A DNA stretch of 64,000 bases from Kluyvera sp046569695 (GTDB lineage Bacteria; Pseudomonadota; Gammaproteobacteria; Enterobacterales; Enterobacteriaceae). The notes under the pieces were generated by a model, which saw nothing but the letters and a program-made list of their open reading frames with translations, did not search any database and was not told the origin of the DNA. A program made the position numbers and the translations under genes. The stretch spans positions 92,623-156,622 of the forward strand of contig NZ_JBKHUI010000013.1 in NCBI RefSeq assembly GCF_046569695.1, written 5' to 3'. Positions 16,380-24,918 of this stretch are shown piece after piece (within the stretch, counting starts at the first letter, position 1; every line of letters begins with the position of its first letter).

Positions 16380-18552
16380 GAATTTGTCCCTTCTTCAGTG
16401 CGGTCATGACGCTTTCTTTCGGACCATCCGCGATGATTTTGCCGTTATCGAGGATGATCAGTCGGTCGACCAGCGTCAGCAGCGAGGCGCGGTGGGTGAC
16501 CAGCAGCAGCGTTTTATTGCTCACGAGCGGCGTCAGCGCTTTTTTAATCAAATCTTCGCTGGTGTTGTCCATTGAACTGGTGGGTTCATCCATCAGGAGC
16601 ACCGGTGGGTCGAGCAGCAGCGCGCGCGCCAGCGCGACGGCCTGACGCTGGCCGCCGGAAAGATTCATGCCGCGCTCTCCAACCTGCATGTTGTAGCCGG
16701 AAGGATGGCGACGGGCGAACTCATGTACGCCAGCCAGCGTGGCTGCGTGCAACATGGTCTCTTCATCCACATAGCTGGCGCCGCTCAACAGGTTATCGCG
16801 CAGGGTTCCGCTGAATAGGTGAATGTCCTGCGGCGCGTAGCCGATGTTATGCCGGACATCGTGGACGTCGAGCTGGCGGGCATCAATGCCGTCAATCAGG
16901 ATGGTGCCCTCATCTGGCTGGTAGAAACCGACCAGCAGCTTTGCCAGCGAGCTTTTGCCGGAACCGCTACGGCCGATTATCCCCACCTTCTCGCCCGGCT
17001 CAATTTTGAGCGAAATGCTGTTTAACGACATGTACTGGTTTTGCGGGTAGTGGAAGGTCACGTCGCGGAACTCGATTGCGCCAGAGAGCGTTTCACGCTT
17101 CAGTGGTACTTCGTCCTCCTGCACTTCCTGGTCGAGATCCATCATGCGGTCGATGGTGGCCTTGGTCATTTTGGCGCGCTGATAGCGGGTGATCAGGCTG
17201 CAAAGTTGGCCAATCGGCATCATGGCACGGCGGTTGAGCAGGTAGCAGGCGATCAGGCCGCCCATACTGAGGTTACCGGCAATAATGCTGTACACGCCCA
17301 CGACAATCATCACGACGCCGGCAATTTTCTGGATCCATGCCGTCAGGTTGACCGCAAGATAGGAGAGCGATTTTACCCGCAGCTCCAGCTTGCTTAACTG
17401 GCCGATAATCTGTTCCCACTGGTACTGACGCTCGCTTTGCGCGTTGTTGACCTTAATCGCGTCGAGGCCGGTAATCGTCTCAACCAGCATGGCCTGGCGT
17501 TCAGTGGAGAGGCGATAGGTTTTTTGCACCTGTTCCAGCAGCGGGCGCTGAAGCATCCAGTTAATGCCCAGCGCAATCGGATAACAGAGCAGCGGAATCA
17601 GGGCGAGCGGGCCGCCAATAATACCGATAACCAATAAAATCAATAAGGTAAACGGGAAGTCGATGAGCGCCGTCAGGGTGAATGACGAGAGAAAATCGCG
17701 TACCGACTGATACTCCTGGAACTGCTGCGTAAAGCTGCCAACCCGCTGTGGCCGCTCTTTCATCTTCATGCCCAGCAGGCGTTCAAACATCGCTGCCGAA
17801 ACGATGAGATCGGTCTTTTTCCCTGCAATATCAAGACAAATACCGCGTAATACCTTGAGTATGAGATCAAACACAAAGGCGATTGAGATGCCGATTGCCA
17901 GCACCCAGAGCGTGGCGGTGGCCTGGTTTGGCACCACGCGATCGTAGACGTTCATCACGAACAGTGGCGTAGCAATCGCAATCACGTTGATGATAAAACT
18001 GGCGACAACCGAATCCAGGTAGAGGAATTTCGACAGTTTTAACGTGTCTTTAAACCAGGAACGGGTGCGTGGAATCGTCGCCGTCGGCTGGCGGTCGTAT
18101 TCGTGTCCTGGCTGGATAAAAATGGTTTTCCCGCTGTAGTTTTCCGCTAGCGTTTCGCGCTCAAGCACTATTTCGCCGCCTTCCGTTTCGGTTGTCAGAA
18201 GACGGGCGCGCTGCTGGTCGTCCCATTCGATCAGCACGGCGGCCTGATCGTTTTTGAGAAGTACGATAGCGGGTAGCGAAAGGGCGGTGATTTTCTCCAG
18301 CGGCCGCTGTAGTACGCGCGCTTTTAGCCCCGCGCGCTTTGCGGCACGTGGAAATGCGCTTAGCGTGAGCCGATGCTCATCCAGCGGCAAACCGCCGGTT
18401 AATACGTTGCGACTGGTCACGATGTTGTGCAACTGGCAGACGATCATCAGTGAATCAAGTAGGGGATCGTCATGATGTTGCCGCGGATCGTGCCTGATGG
18501 TGTTATCAGCAGAAGCAGTCACTTGCTCAAGTGGATCAGTATAAGACGCCAT
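16366..18552 (-). CDS. lapB: LapB-like type I secretion ABC transporter
   Basis: A 728-aa exporter. It has an N-terminal C39-peptidase-like domain (residues about 1-150) without the usual catalytic Cys motif, as expected for a substrate-docking domain, a membrane domain (about 170-440) and a nucleotide-binding domain. The last shows Walker A GRSGSGKSS, signature LSGGQRQAVALARA, Walker B VLLMDEPTSSMD and H-loop LLVTHR. The LapB/RTX-exporter architecture and the adjacent adhesin suggest that adhesin as cargo. A TAAGG ribosome site precedes the ATG. Confidence 0.9.
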   Translation of the reverse strand: MASYTDPLEQVTASADNTIRHDPRQHHDDPLLDSLMIVCQLHNIVTSRNVLTGGLPLDEHRLTLSAFPRAAKRAGLKARVLQRPLEKITALSLPAIVLLKNDQAAVLIEWDDQQRARLLTTETEGGEIVLERETLAENYSGKTIFIQPGHEYDRQPTATIPRTRSWFKDTLKLSKFLYLDSVVASFIINVIAIATPLFVMNVYDRVVPNQATATLWVLAIGISIAFVFDLILKVLRGICLDIAGKKTDLIVSAAMFERLLGMKMKERPQRVGSFTQQFQEYQSVRDFLSSFTLTALIDFPFTLLILLVIGIIGGPLALIPLLCYPIALGINWMLQRPLLEQVQKTYRLSTERQAMLVETITGLDAIKVNNAQSERQYQWEQIIGQLSKLELRVKSLSYLAVNLTAWIQKIAGVVMIVVGVYSIIAGNLSMGGLIACYLLNRRAMMPIGQLCSLITRYQRAKMTKATIDRMMDLDQEVQEDEVPLKRETLSGAIEFRDVTFHYPQNQYMSLNSISLKIEPGEKVGIIGRSGSGKSSLAKLLVGFYQPDEGTILIDGIDARQLDVHDVRHNIGYAPQDIHLFSGTLRDNLLSGASYVDEETMLHAATLAGVHEFARRHPSGYNMQVGERGMNLSGGQRQAVALARALLLDPPVLLMDEPTSSMDNTSEDLIKKALTPLVSNKTLLLVTHRASLLTLVDRLIILDNGKIIADGPKESVMTALKKGQIHAQR

Positions 18553-18651
18553 AGTCAGACCTTATATACCAGCGAATAAAACTCGCACAGGCTGAAGAGT
18601 ATAAGGGGTTACCTCACCGTAAAGTAAGCTAACCCACAGGCCCAAAATCAA

Positions 18652-20007
18652 TTATTTCAGTTCGGGTAAGTTGGTGTGCGCCGTCTGTTGTTCATCCACC
18701 GGCTGTGCGGCCGTTGGTGCCTGAATATTCAGCTGTTTTAGCAGATCGCCAATACGGGCGTTGATGCGGTAGGTGGTGAACATCTCCACAAACTGCATTT
18801 CGACGTAGCGGCGTTTGGCGTTGAACACTTCGTTTTCGCTGTCCAGCATATCCAGCAGGCTACGTTCACCGATGCTGAACTGCTCCTGATACGCGGTGCG
18901 CACCACGGCGCTGCGATCGGCGTAATCTTTGGCGATCGGCACCTGTTGTTTGGCGTTCTGCCAGGCGTTCCAGGACAGACGCAGTTCCTCATCCAGCTGG
19001 CGAAGAGCGTTGCGTTTGACGTCCTGCGCTTCCTGCATTTTATAGGCATAAGATGACAGCTGTGCTTTATCGCTGCCGCCGTTGAACAGGTTGTAGTTCA
19101 TGCGAACCATCGCCTGCCACTCCTGATCGTGGCCGCGCGTACCGTCGGTGTTGTTATCCATGCGGCGACCGAGGTCGACATCTACGCTCGGGTAGAAGCG
19201 GGATTTCGCGGCTTCATACTGTTGGCGGGTGGCTTCAACGTCCGCATCGGCCTGCTTGAGCAGCGGGCTGTTTTCCAGCATCTGTTTACGGGCTTCCGCC
19301 TGTGAGTCTGGGACTTTGGTGGTCATCGGCATTGACAGGCCGCTCGCTTCTTTGCCGACCACGCTGTAGTAGTTGGCCTGGGCATCTTCAAGGTTGGTTT
19401 GTTCGGTCAGCAGGTTGTTTTTTGCCTGCGCCAGACGCGCCTGCGCCTGCTCAAAGTCAGCCTTACGGCCTACGCCCTGTTCGGTACGCAGACGGATTTG
19501 GTCAAACACGCGCTCGTGGCTTTTCAGGTTATCCTGCGCCAGTTGCACCATCTGTTGACGCATCAGCACGTCGAGATAGCTTTGAATGGCATTCAGCGCG
19601 GTCACTTCACTGGTGTTCATCACCGTGTATGCCCGGGAGTTCACGGTCGCCTTTTGCCGGGCTACCTCGCTGGTGGTCGCGAAGCCGTTAAACACATTCT
19701 GGCGCAGATTGAGGCTGGATTCGCTGCGGTTCAGGTTGCGACGATGATCGTTAGCCGCGCGGGTGCTGGCGTTATCGGTCTGTTCCCAGCCGGTGCCGGC
19801 GGAAAGGTTTAAGGTGGGCAGGTAGCCGCCTTTAGCCGCCTGTAAATCCTCATCGGCAGAATAGCGGCTGTTGACCGACGCGCTCACCTGCGGGTGCCAG
19901 AGCAAGCTGTCTTTGACGGCCTGTTCGAGCGTGCCCGCGCTAACGTTGCTGACGAACAGCAGCGGCAGAGAGAAGCTGGTGAGTACCCGGATGTGTTTGT
20001 TGATCAT
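18652..20007 (-). CDS. lapE: LapE-like TolC-family outer-membrane protein
   Basis: A 451-aa outer-membrane efflux protein with a signal peptide cleaved near VSA (residue 24) and two TolC-type halves rich in long helices (LNLRQNVFNGFATTSEVARQ in the first half, MNYNLFNGG in the second). It is the outer-membrane channel for the type I system. It starts a transcription unit of its own: an intrinsic terminator after the adhesin gene lies 126 nt upstream. A 99-nt gap separates it from lapB. Confidence 0.9.
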   Translation of the reverse strand: MINKHIRVLTSFSLPLLFVSNVSAGTLEQAVKDSLLWHPQVSASVNSRYSADEDLQAAKGGYLPTLNLSAGTGWEQTDNASTRAANDHRRNLNRSESSLNLRQNVFNGFATTSEVARQKATVNSRAYTVMNTSEVTALNAIQSYLDVLMRQQMVQLAQDNLKSHERVFDQIRLRTEQGVGRKADFEQAQARLAQAKNNLLTEQTNLEDAQANYYSVVGKEASGLSMPMTTKVPDSQAEARKQMLENSPLLKQADADVEATRQQYEAAKSRFYPSVDVDLGRRMDNNTDGTRGHDQEWQAMVRMNYNLFNGGSDKAQLSSYAYKMQEAQDVKRNALRQLDEELRLSWNAWQNAKQQVPIAKDYADRSAVVRTAYQEQFSIGERSLLDMLDSENEVFNAKRRYVEMQFVEMFTTYRINARIGDLLKQLNIQAPTAAQPVDEQQTAHTNLPELK

Positions 20008-20132
20008 GTCGCCCTTTCCTTACGTTTATTTCCCTGGCTGCAGGTCTTTGGCCACCAGAGGCAATGTCATTAATATCATTTACTGCTAAGGGTTCATCCA
20101 GACCAATAACGGTGGCTATGATGAACTCATAA

Positions 20133-20156
20133 TAAAAAGAGTCGGCGGTAGCCGAC
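20133..20156 (-). terminator. Intrinsic terminator after the adhesin gene
   Basis: On the minus strand GTCGGC, loop TACC, GCCGAC, followed by TCTTTTTATT. It lies 10 nt after the adhesin stop and so separates adhesin transcription from lapEBC. Confidence 0.8.
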
Positions 20157-20165
20157 CCTAACGCA

Positions 20166-23100
20166 TCAGGCGTCCGTATCAGGCTGCGGTATTAAATGAT
20201 CCAGCTCCGCACTATTATGGGCATTCCAGCTATCCGCCCCCTCACCGCCAGAACTTTCCGCCGGAACATCCTGAACGTGTCCCGCCGCCTCGGTATTTCC
20301 CGCTGGCGCTTCTACCTGAATCATTGAGCTGACATCATTGGTGCTGTCATCGTGGATAATCTCGCTGAGATCGATAGTCTCCACCTGATGTGTATCTGTC
20401 GTCGCCGTTGAGGCAGGTTTCTCCTCTAGCGGCTCGGCGTTCTGGGCGGTATCGGCCTCATGCAGTTGGCTATCAATATCGTCCAGCAGCATGCTTAACG
20501 ATGTCTCAGGGCTTTCGCTCGCCACGCTCTGCACCTGGGAGGTATCGTGCTCAATCGCGCTGAGATCGATAGTTTCATTGTCGCCCAGCAGGCCAGCGGT
20601 ATCCTGATCTGCTGCGGCATGATCGTTTGCTGAATCCGTTTCCTCTGCCTGACCTGCGGTGTCTACCGTTTGGTTTCCGGCAAGGTTATCTGTCGATTCG
20701 GAGGTATCGGTTTCACCGGTATTCGCGGTATCGCCAGAATCGGTTGTTGCCGTAGGCGTATTGTCACCGCTCAACGCCGCCAGATTTGCGGAGTCGCTTT
20801 CCGTCGAGTGATCGCTTGCCGAGACATCGTCGGTATGTTCGGTTGAGTCAACGGTGCCGGCGTGCGCCAGCGTCGCGTGGTGAACGTCTCCCTCCGTCGA
20901 TAGCGTATGAGCTGAATCGTCGGCGTGGTTGTCTTCACCGCCAGCGAGGACGATTGAGTGATCGCCGCTGTTGGCATCAATCGGCCCGGAAGATGGCGAT
21001 GAGTCGTCAACGTCGGTGACAATATCGACTTTGACCGAGCCCAGATCGGTTATCTGCGTTGGCGATGTCAGGGTTAAATGCGCATCCAGATGGGTGCCAT
21101 CCGGAACATCGATGGTGAGATTCCCTTTTTCGTCCGCCGTGTAGTCAACACCCAGATAGTTGACGGTGGCTTTTGGGGCTAACCCACTGAATTTGATTGA
21201 GGTAATGTTGTGATCGCTGCTTCCCTCAATATTCGCATCAATATTCAGATCGTACTGCCAGGAGACTTTACTGTCGGAATGACCGGGATCCAGACCTTCT
21301 TTCCCCGTTCCGGAGATAATTTCGGTTAAGCGGTTATTACCATAAAACGTTTGTCCATTAACGGTAAGGTTGACGCTTTCGATGTAGTTAATGTTGCCAT
21401 TGACGTTTTTTGTGCCATCCGTGTTGCTCCACGATGAGTCGCCAGGGACAAAGATATAGTCGTGCGCAGTACTGGTGCTGGCTTCGCGGTTACCGTTGAC
21501 CGCATTCATCGCATGCTGGGTGTTATCTCCCTGCGTGTAGGTACTGCCATCGTGCAGAATAAAGATATCGGATCTACCCACGGTACCATTCGCGTTACCG
21601 GAGGTGTATTCATGGATGTTGGATGAAGGGATATCCTTAGAAACATATTTCCCGACATCACCTTGAGATACCCACACAACGACATTCGCCCCAACCGCAA
21701 CAATCATACCGCTGCCGTCGACATCAAAGCCGTTACCGCTAGGATCTTTGCTGCCGCCGTTAACTTCGATGACCTTTGTAGGGTTAGAGGCTGTAAAGTT
21801 GACGTTGAGGGTGATGTCGGAGTCGGCGTCGGCATCAGCGTCAGCATCGGCATCGGCATCGGCATCGGCGTCGGCATCTGCATCCGCATCCGCATCCGCA
21901 TCGGCGTCCGCATCGGCGTCCGCGTCTGCATCCGCATCAGCGTCGGCATCGGCGTCTGCATCGGCGTCCGAATCCGCATCAGCGTCGGCGTCCGCATCAG
22001 CGTCTGCATCTGCATCTGCATCAGCGTCGGCATCTGCATCTGTATCAGCATCCGCGTCCGCATCGGCATCGGCGTCCGCATCGGCATCGGCATCCGCATC
22101 GGCATCCGCATCGGCGTCGGCATCGGCATCTGCGTCGGCGTCTGCATCGGCATCCGCGTCTGCATCGGCATCCGCGTCGGCATCTGCATCCGCGTCTGCA
22201 TCGGCATCCGCGTCGGCATCTGCATCCGCATCCGCATCCGCATCAGCGTCGGCATCCGCATCGGCGTCTGCATCAGCGTCCGCATCTGCATCAGCGTCGG
22301 CATCCGCGTCGGCATCTGCATCTGCGTCTGCATCAGCATCGGCATCGGCGTCCGCATCGGCATCTGCGTCTGCATCCGCATCGGCATCCGCATCAGCATC
22401 TGCGTCTGCATCGGCGTCCGCATCGGCATCAGCGTCCGCATCCGCATCTGCATCCGCATCCGCATCAGCATCTGCGTCGGCATCGGCATCAGCGTCCGCA
22501 TCGGTATCCGCGTCGGCATCCGCGTCGGCATCTGCATCCGCGTCGGCATCCGCATCTGCATCCGCATCCGCGTCCGCATCGGCGTCTGCATCAGCATCGG
22601 CGTCTGCATCGGCATCCGCGTCGGCGTCTGCATCGGCATCCGCATCGGCATCAGCGTCGGCGTCCGCATCGGCATCCGCGTCGGCATCAGCATCAGCATC
22701 AGTGTCCGCATCTGCATCTGCATCCGCGTCTGCATCAGCATCCGCATCGGCGTCTGCATCTGCATCTGCATCCGCGTCGGCATCTGCATCCGCATCGGCA
22801 TCCGCGTCCGCATCGGCATCCGCATCAGCATCGGCGTCTGCATCGGCATCAGCGTCTGCATCGGCATCCGCATCAGCATCGGCATCGGCGTCCGCATCGG
22901 CATCTGCGTCGGCATCCGCATCGGCATCCGCATCAGCATCTGCGTCTGCATCGGCATCAGCGTCCGCATCGGCATCTGCGTCGGCATCCGCATCGGCATC
23001 AGCGTCCGCATCGGCATCGGCATCGGCGTCCGCATCGGCATCCGCATCAGCATCCGCATCCGCATCGGCGTCGGCATCGGCATCCGCGTCGGCATCTGCA

Positions 23101-24227
23101 TCAGCATCCGCGTCGGCATCCGTGTCTGCATCAGCATCCGCGTCGGCATCCGCATCAGCGTCGGCATCGGCGTCCGCATCGGCATCAGCGTCCGCATCAG
23201 CGTCCGCATCCGCATCCGCATCCGCATCCGCATCGGCATCCGCGTCGGCATCCGCGTCTGCATCAGCATCCGCGTCGGCATCTGCATCTGCATCCGCGTC
23301 GGCGTCCGCATCAGCGTCCGCGTCCGCATCAGCGTCTGCATCGGCATCCGCGTCGGCATCCGCATCCGCATCGGCATCTGCATCCGCGTCGGCATCCGCA
23401 TCTGCATCCGCATCAGCGTCCGCATCGGCATCCGCATCCGCGTCAGCATCGGCATCAGCGTCCGCATCGGCATCCGCATCGGCATCAGCATCCGCGTCGG
23501 CATCTGCATCCGCGTCTGCATCGGCATCCGCGTCCGCATCGGCATCCGCGTCGGCATCTGCATCTGCATCTGCATCCGCGTCGGCATCTGCATCCGCGTC
23601 GGCATCTGCATCCGCATCAGCATCGGCATCAGCGTCAGCGTCGGCGTCTGCATCGGCATCTGCATCCGCGTCGGCATCTGCATCGGCATCTGCATCGGCA
23701 TCAGCGTCCGCATCAGAATCTGTGTCCCCACCTACCGCATCAGACCGATCAAGAACCGTGAGTTCTTCTTCTATTGGCGTATGGGGGAAGTCGATACCTT
23801 CAGTAGGGTATCCGGCTGTGGGGTCGACTCTTTCGCCGGTCAGATCAAGGATGACGTGCGTGTGCGCGCCACCGGCGCCGGGTTCACCGCTGCCGGAAGG
23901 GGACTGCGGGCCAGCGGCGGTCGCTTCAAGTATTTGCGTGGGGTCCTGGCCGTCAGCAATGGCTTGCTGTATGGCCGCGATGTCTGTTTGATCGCCCGTC
24001 TCTGGGGAAAGTAAGGCATTCTGTGCGCTGTCCCAGTGACTGTCGCGGCCGAGATCCAGGCTTTTTCCATTTGGGAGAGCAATAGTAACGGCGCCGGCTG
24101 CGCCAGTTTCTATCTGTTCGCCAGTCAGGATTCGATCGCCTTCAGTCAGCAGTCGTCTGCTGCCATCTGGTGAAATAGCAAAAACCTGACCAATGATTGT
24201 TTTGATGGTTCCGGCTATACCGCTCAT
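20166..24227 (-). CDS. LapA-type surface adhesin with poly(Asp-Ala) repeat and LapG cleavage motif
   Basis: A 1353-aa putative type I-secreted adhesin. Residues 1-130 form a retention module (MSGIAGTIKTIIGQVFAIS, then GDRILTGEQIETG). TAAG at 103-106 fits the LapG cleavage motif. Residues 170-804 are an almost pure Asp-Ala repeat broken by only five changes (Ala to Thr four times, Ala to Ser once), about 318 Asp, extremely acidic. Residues 805-1075 look like a beta-rich extender domain. The C-terminus is Ser/Thr/Asp-rich with two copies of ETIDLSxIxHD, similar to motifs near type I secretion signals. I see no RTX nonapeptides. AAGGAGAG precedes the ATG. The repeat is unlike that of known LapA proteins, so only the type is named. 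Confidence 0.88.
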   Translation of the reverse strand: MSGIAGTIKTIIGQVFAISPDGSRRLLTEGDRILTGEQIETGAAGAVTIALPNGKSLDLGRDSHWDSAQNALLSPETGDQTDIAAIQQAIADGQDPTQILEATAAGPQSPSGSGEPGAGGAHTHVILDLTGERVDPTAGYPTEGIDFPHTPIEEELTVLDRSDAVGGDTDSDADADADADADADADADADADADADADADADADADADADADADADADADADADADADADADADADADADADADADADADADADADADADADADADADADADADADADADADADADADADADADADADADADADADADADADADADADADADADADADADADADADADADADADADADADADADADADADADADADADTDADADADADADADADADADADADADADADADADADADADADADADADADADADADADADADADADADADADADADADADADADADADADADADADADADADADADADADADADADADADADADADADADADADADADADTDADADADADADADADADADADADADADADADADADADADADADADADADADADADADADADADADTDADADADADADADADADADADADADADADADADADADADADADADADADADADADADADADADADADADADADADADADADADADADADADADADADADADADADADADADADADADADADADADADADADADADADADADADADADADADADTDADADADADADADADADADADADSDADADADADADADADADADADADADADADADADADADADADADADADADSDITLNVNFTASNPTKVIEVNGGSKDPSGNGFDVDGSGMIVAVGANVVVWVSQGDVGKYVSKDIPSSNIHEYTSGNANGTVGRSDIFILHDGSTYTQGDNTQHAMNAVNGNREASTSTAHDYIFVPGDSSWSNTDGTKNVNGNINYIESVNLTVNGQTFYGNNRLTEIISGTGKEGLDPGHSDSKVSWQYDLNIDANIEGSSDHNITSIKFSGLAPKATVNYLGVDYTADEKGNLTIDVPDGTHLDAHLTLTSPTQITDLGSVKVDIVTDVDDSSPSSGPIDANSGDHSIVLAGGEDNHADDSAHTLSTEGDVHHATLAHAGTVDSTEHTDDVSASDHSTESDSANLAALSGDNTPTATTDSGDTANTGETDTSESTDNLAGNQTVDTAGQAEETDSANDHAAADQDTAGLLGDNETIDLSAIEHDTSQVQSVASESPETSLSMLLDDIDSQLHEADTAQNAEPLEEKPASTATTDTHQVETIDLSEIIHDDSTNDVSSMIQVEAPAGNTEAAGHVQDVPAESSGGEGADSWNAHNSAELDHLIPQPDTDA
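21816..23714 (-). repeat. Hexanucleotide-based Asp-Ala coding repeat (635 codons)
   Basis: About 1.9 kb of GA(T/C)GCN units on the minus strand. All four Ala codons and both Asp codons are mixed, so the protein repeat is far purer than the DNA repeat. Because no stop can form from these units, other reading frames on both strands also stay open across it. Confidence 0.97.
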
Positions 24228-24559
24228 CCGTGCTCTCCTTCATTTCTGCGGGTAATTCCTGTACCACGCAAATATTGATTGAATACAATGACTGTTCGCC
24301 TTTACGGACCAAGCCGCCTGGCTTATATAATTAATATTTCTTATATTTCATTATCGTAATGACAGTATTACGAATGGGACGCGTTATTCTTGTTCGAGGA
24401 TAAAGTTGGCGGAAAGAATATTCTTTGATTTTAATGTTGTTTCAATGGAAATGTCTTGTAAATAATTGGTAGGTATAGACACGATTTTATGATGGTTTTA
24501 AGGCTAATTATATTTCAGGCACAAAATCATGTGCCTGAAATAGTGAAGATAAGTGAGCG
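24228..24559. promoter_or_regulatory. Intergenic region upstream of the adhesin gene
   Basis: 332 bp, strongly A+T-rich, with no credible ORF. It holds the adhesin promoter (not placed) and, at its right end, the terminator hairpin of the lapG-lapD unit. Confidence 0.6.
24512..24541 (-). terminator. Hairpin after the lapD-linked small ORF
   Basis: Perfect 12-bp inverted repeat ATTTCAGGCACA/TGTGCCTGAAAT with a 6-nt loop, 18 nt after the stop of the 113-aa ORF. The following minus-strand bases are A/T-rich but not a clean T tract, so termination is likely but may be partial. Confidence 0.6.
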
Positions 24560-24901
24560 TTAAATCAGTCTTTCATCGTCATCGCCGATGAGTCCTTCCA
24601 GTCCGCTCAGCGTTTGACGTGCCTGGGCACGGTTAAGCAGTTTACTCTGCGCGGCAGGCGGCAGGTCGGTAATGCTGATGATCCCCTTACTCATCAGCAC
24701 TTCGATAAGGTCTTCCAGCACGCGGATCATGTTGAGGTCACTCTGCTGCAACTGCTGTATTGTTGCCGCACGAATGCTTTCGACTTTAAGCCATTCGCTG
24801 ATTTCCGCGGTGGCCACTTCGCTCTGTTCGGTCATTCCGGTGAAGGCTGCGGTCTCAACCCGAACGATCCGTCCTTCACCATCACGTTCAATAAAGTGCA
24901 T
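24560..24901 (-). CDS. Small conserved protein linked to lapD (113 aa)
   Basis: A 113-aa soluble protein, acidic and mostly helical (MHFIERDGEGRIVRVE, then an AEISEWLKV...QLQQSDLNMIRVLEDLIEVL helical region quoted in two parts). Proteins with this opening are often labelled tryptophan synthase beta-like, a name with no functional basis that I can see. It starts 17 nt after the lapD stop, so it belongs to the same transcript. No catalytic motif is visible and its role is unknown. Confidence 0.8.
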   Translation of the reverse strand: MHFIERDGEGRIVRVETAAFTGMTEQSEVATAEISEWLKVESIRAATIQQLQQSDLNMIRVLEDLIEVLMSKGIISITDLPPAAQSKLLNRAQARQTLSGLEGLIGDDDERLI

Positions 24902-24918
24902 GGCTTCTCTCCTGAGAG

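Noticed and set aside
21816..23714. CRISPR-like array
   Set aside because: Units are continuous hexamers with no spacers; it is a coding dipeptide repeat.
21748..23991. Long plus-strand Ser-Ala open frame
   Set aside because: By-product of the stop-free Asp-Ala repeat on the other strand; no ribosome site, and the surrounding minus-strand gene has clear retention and extender domains.
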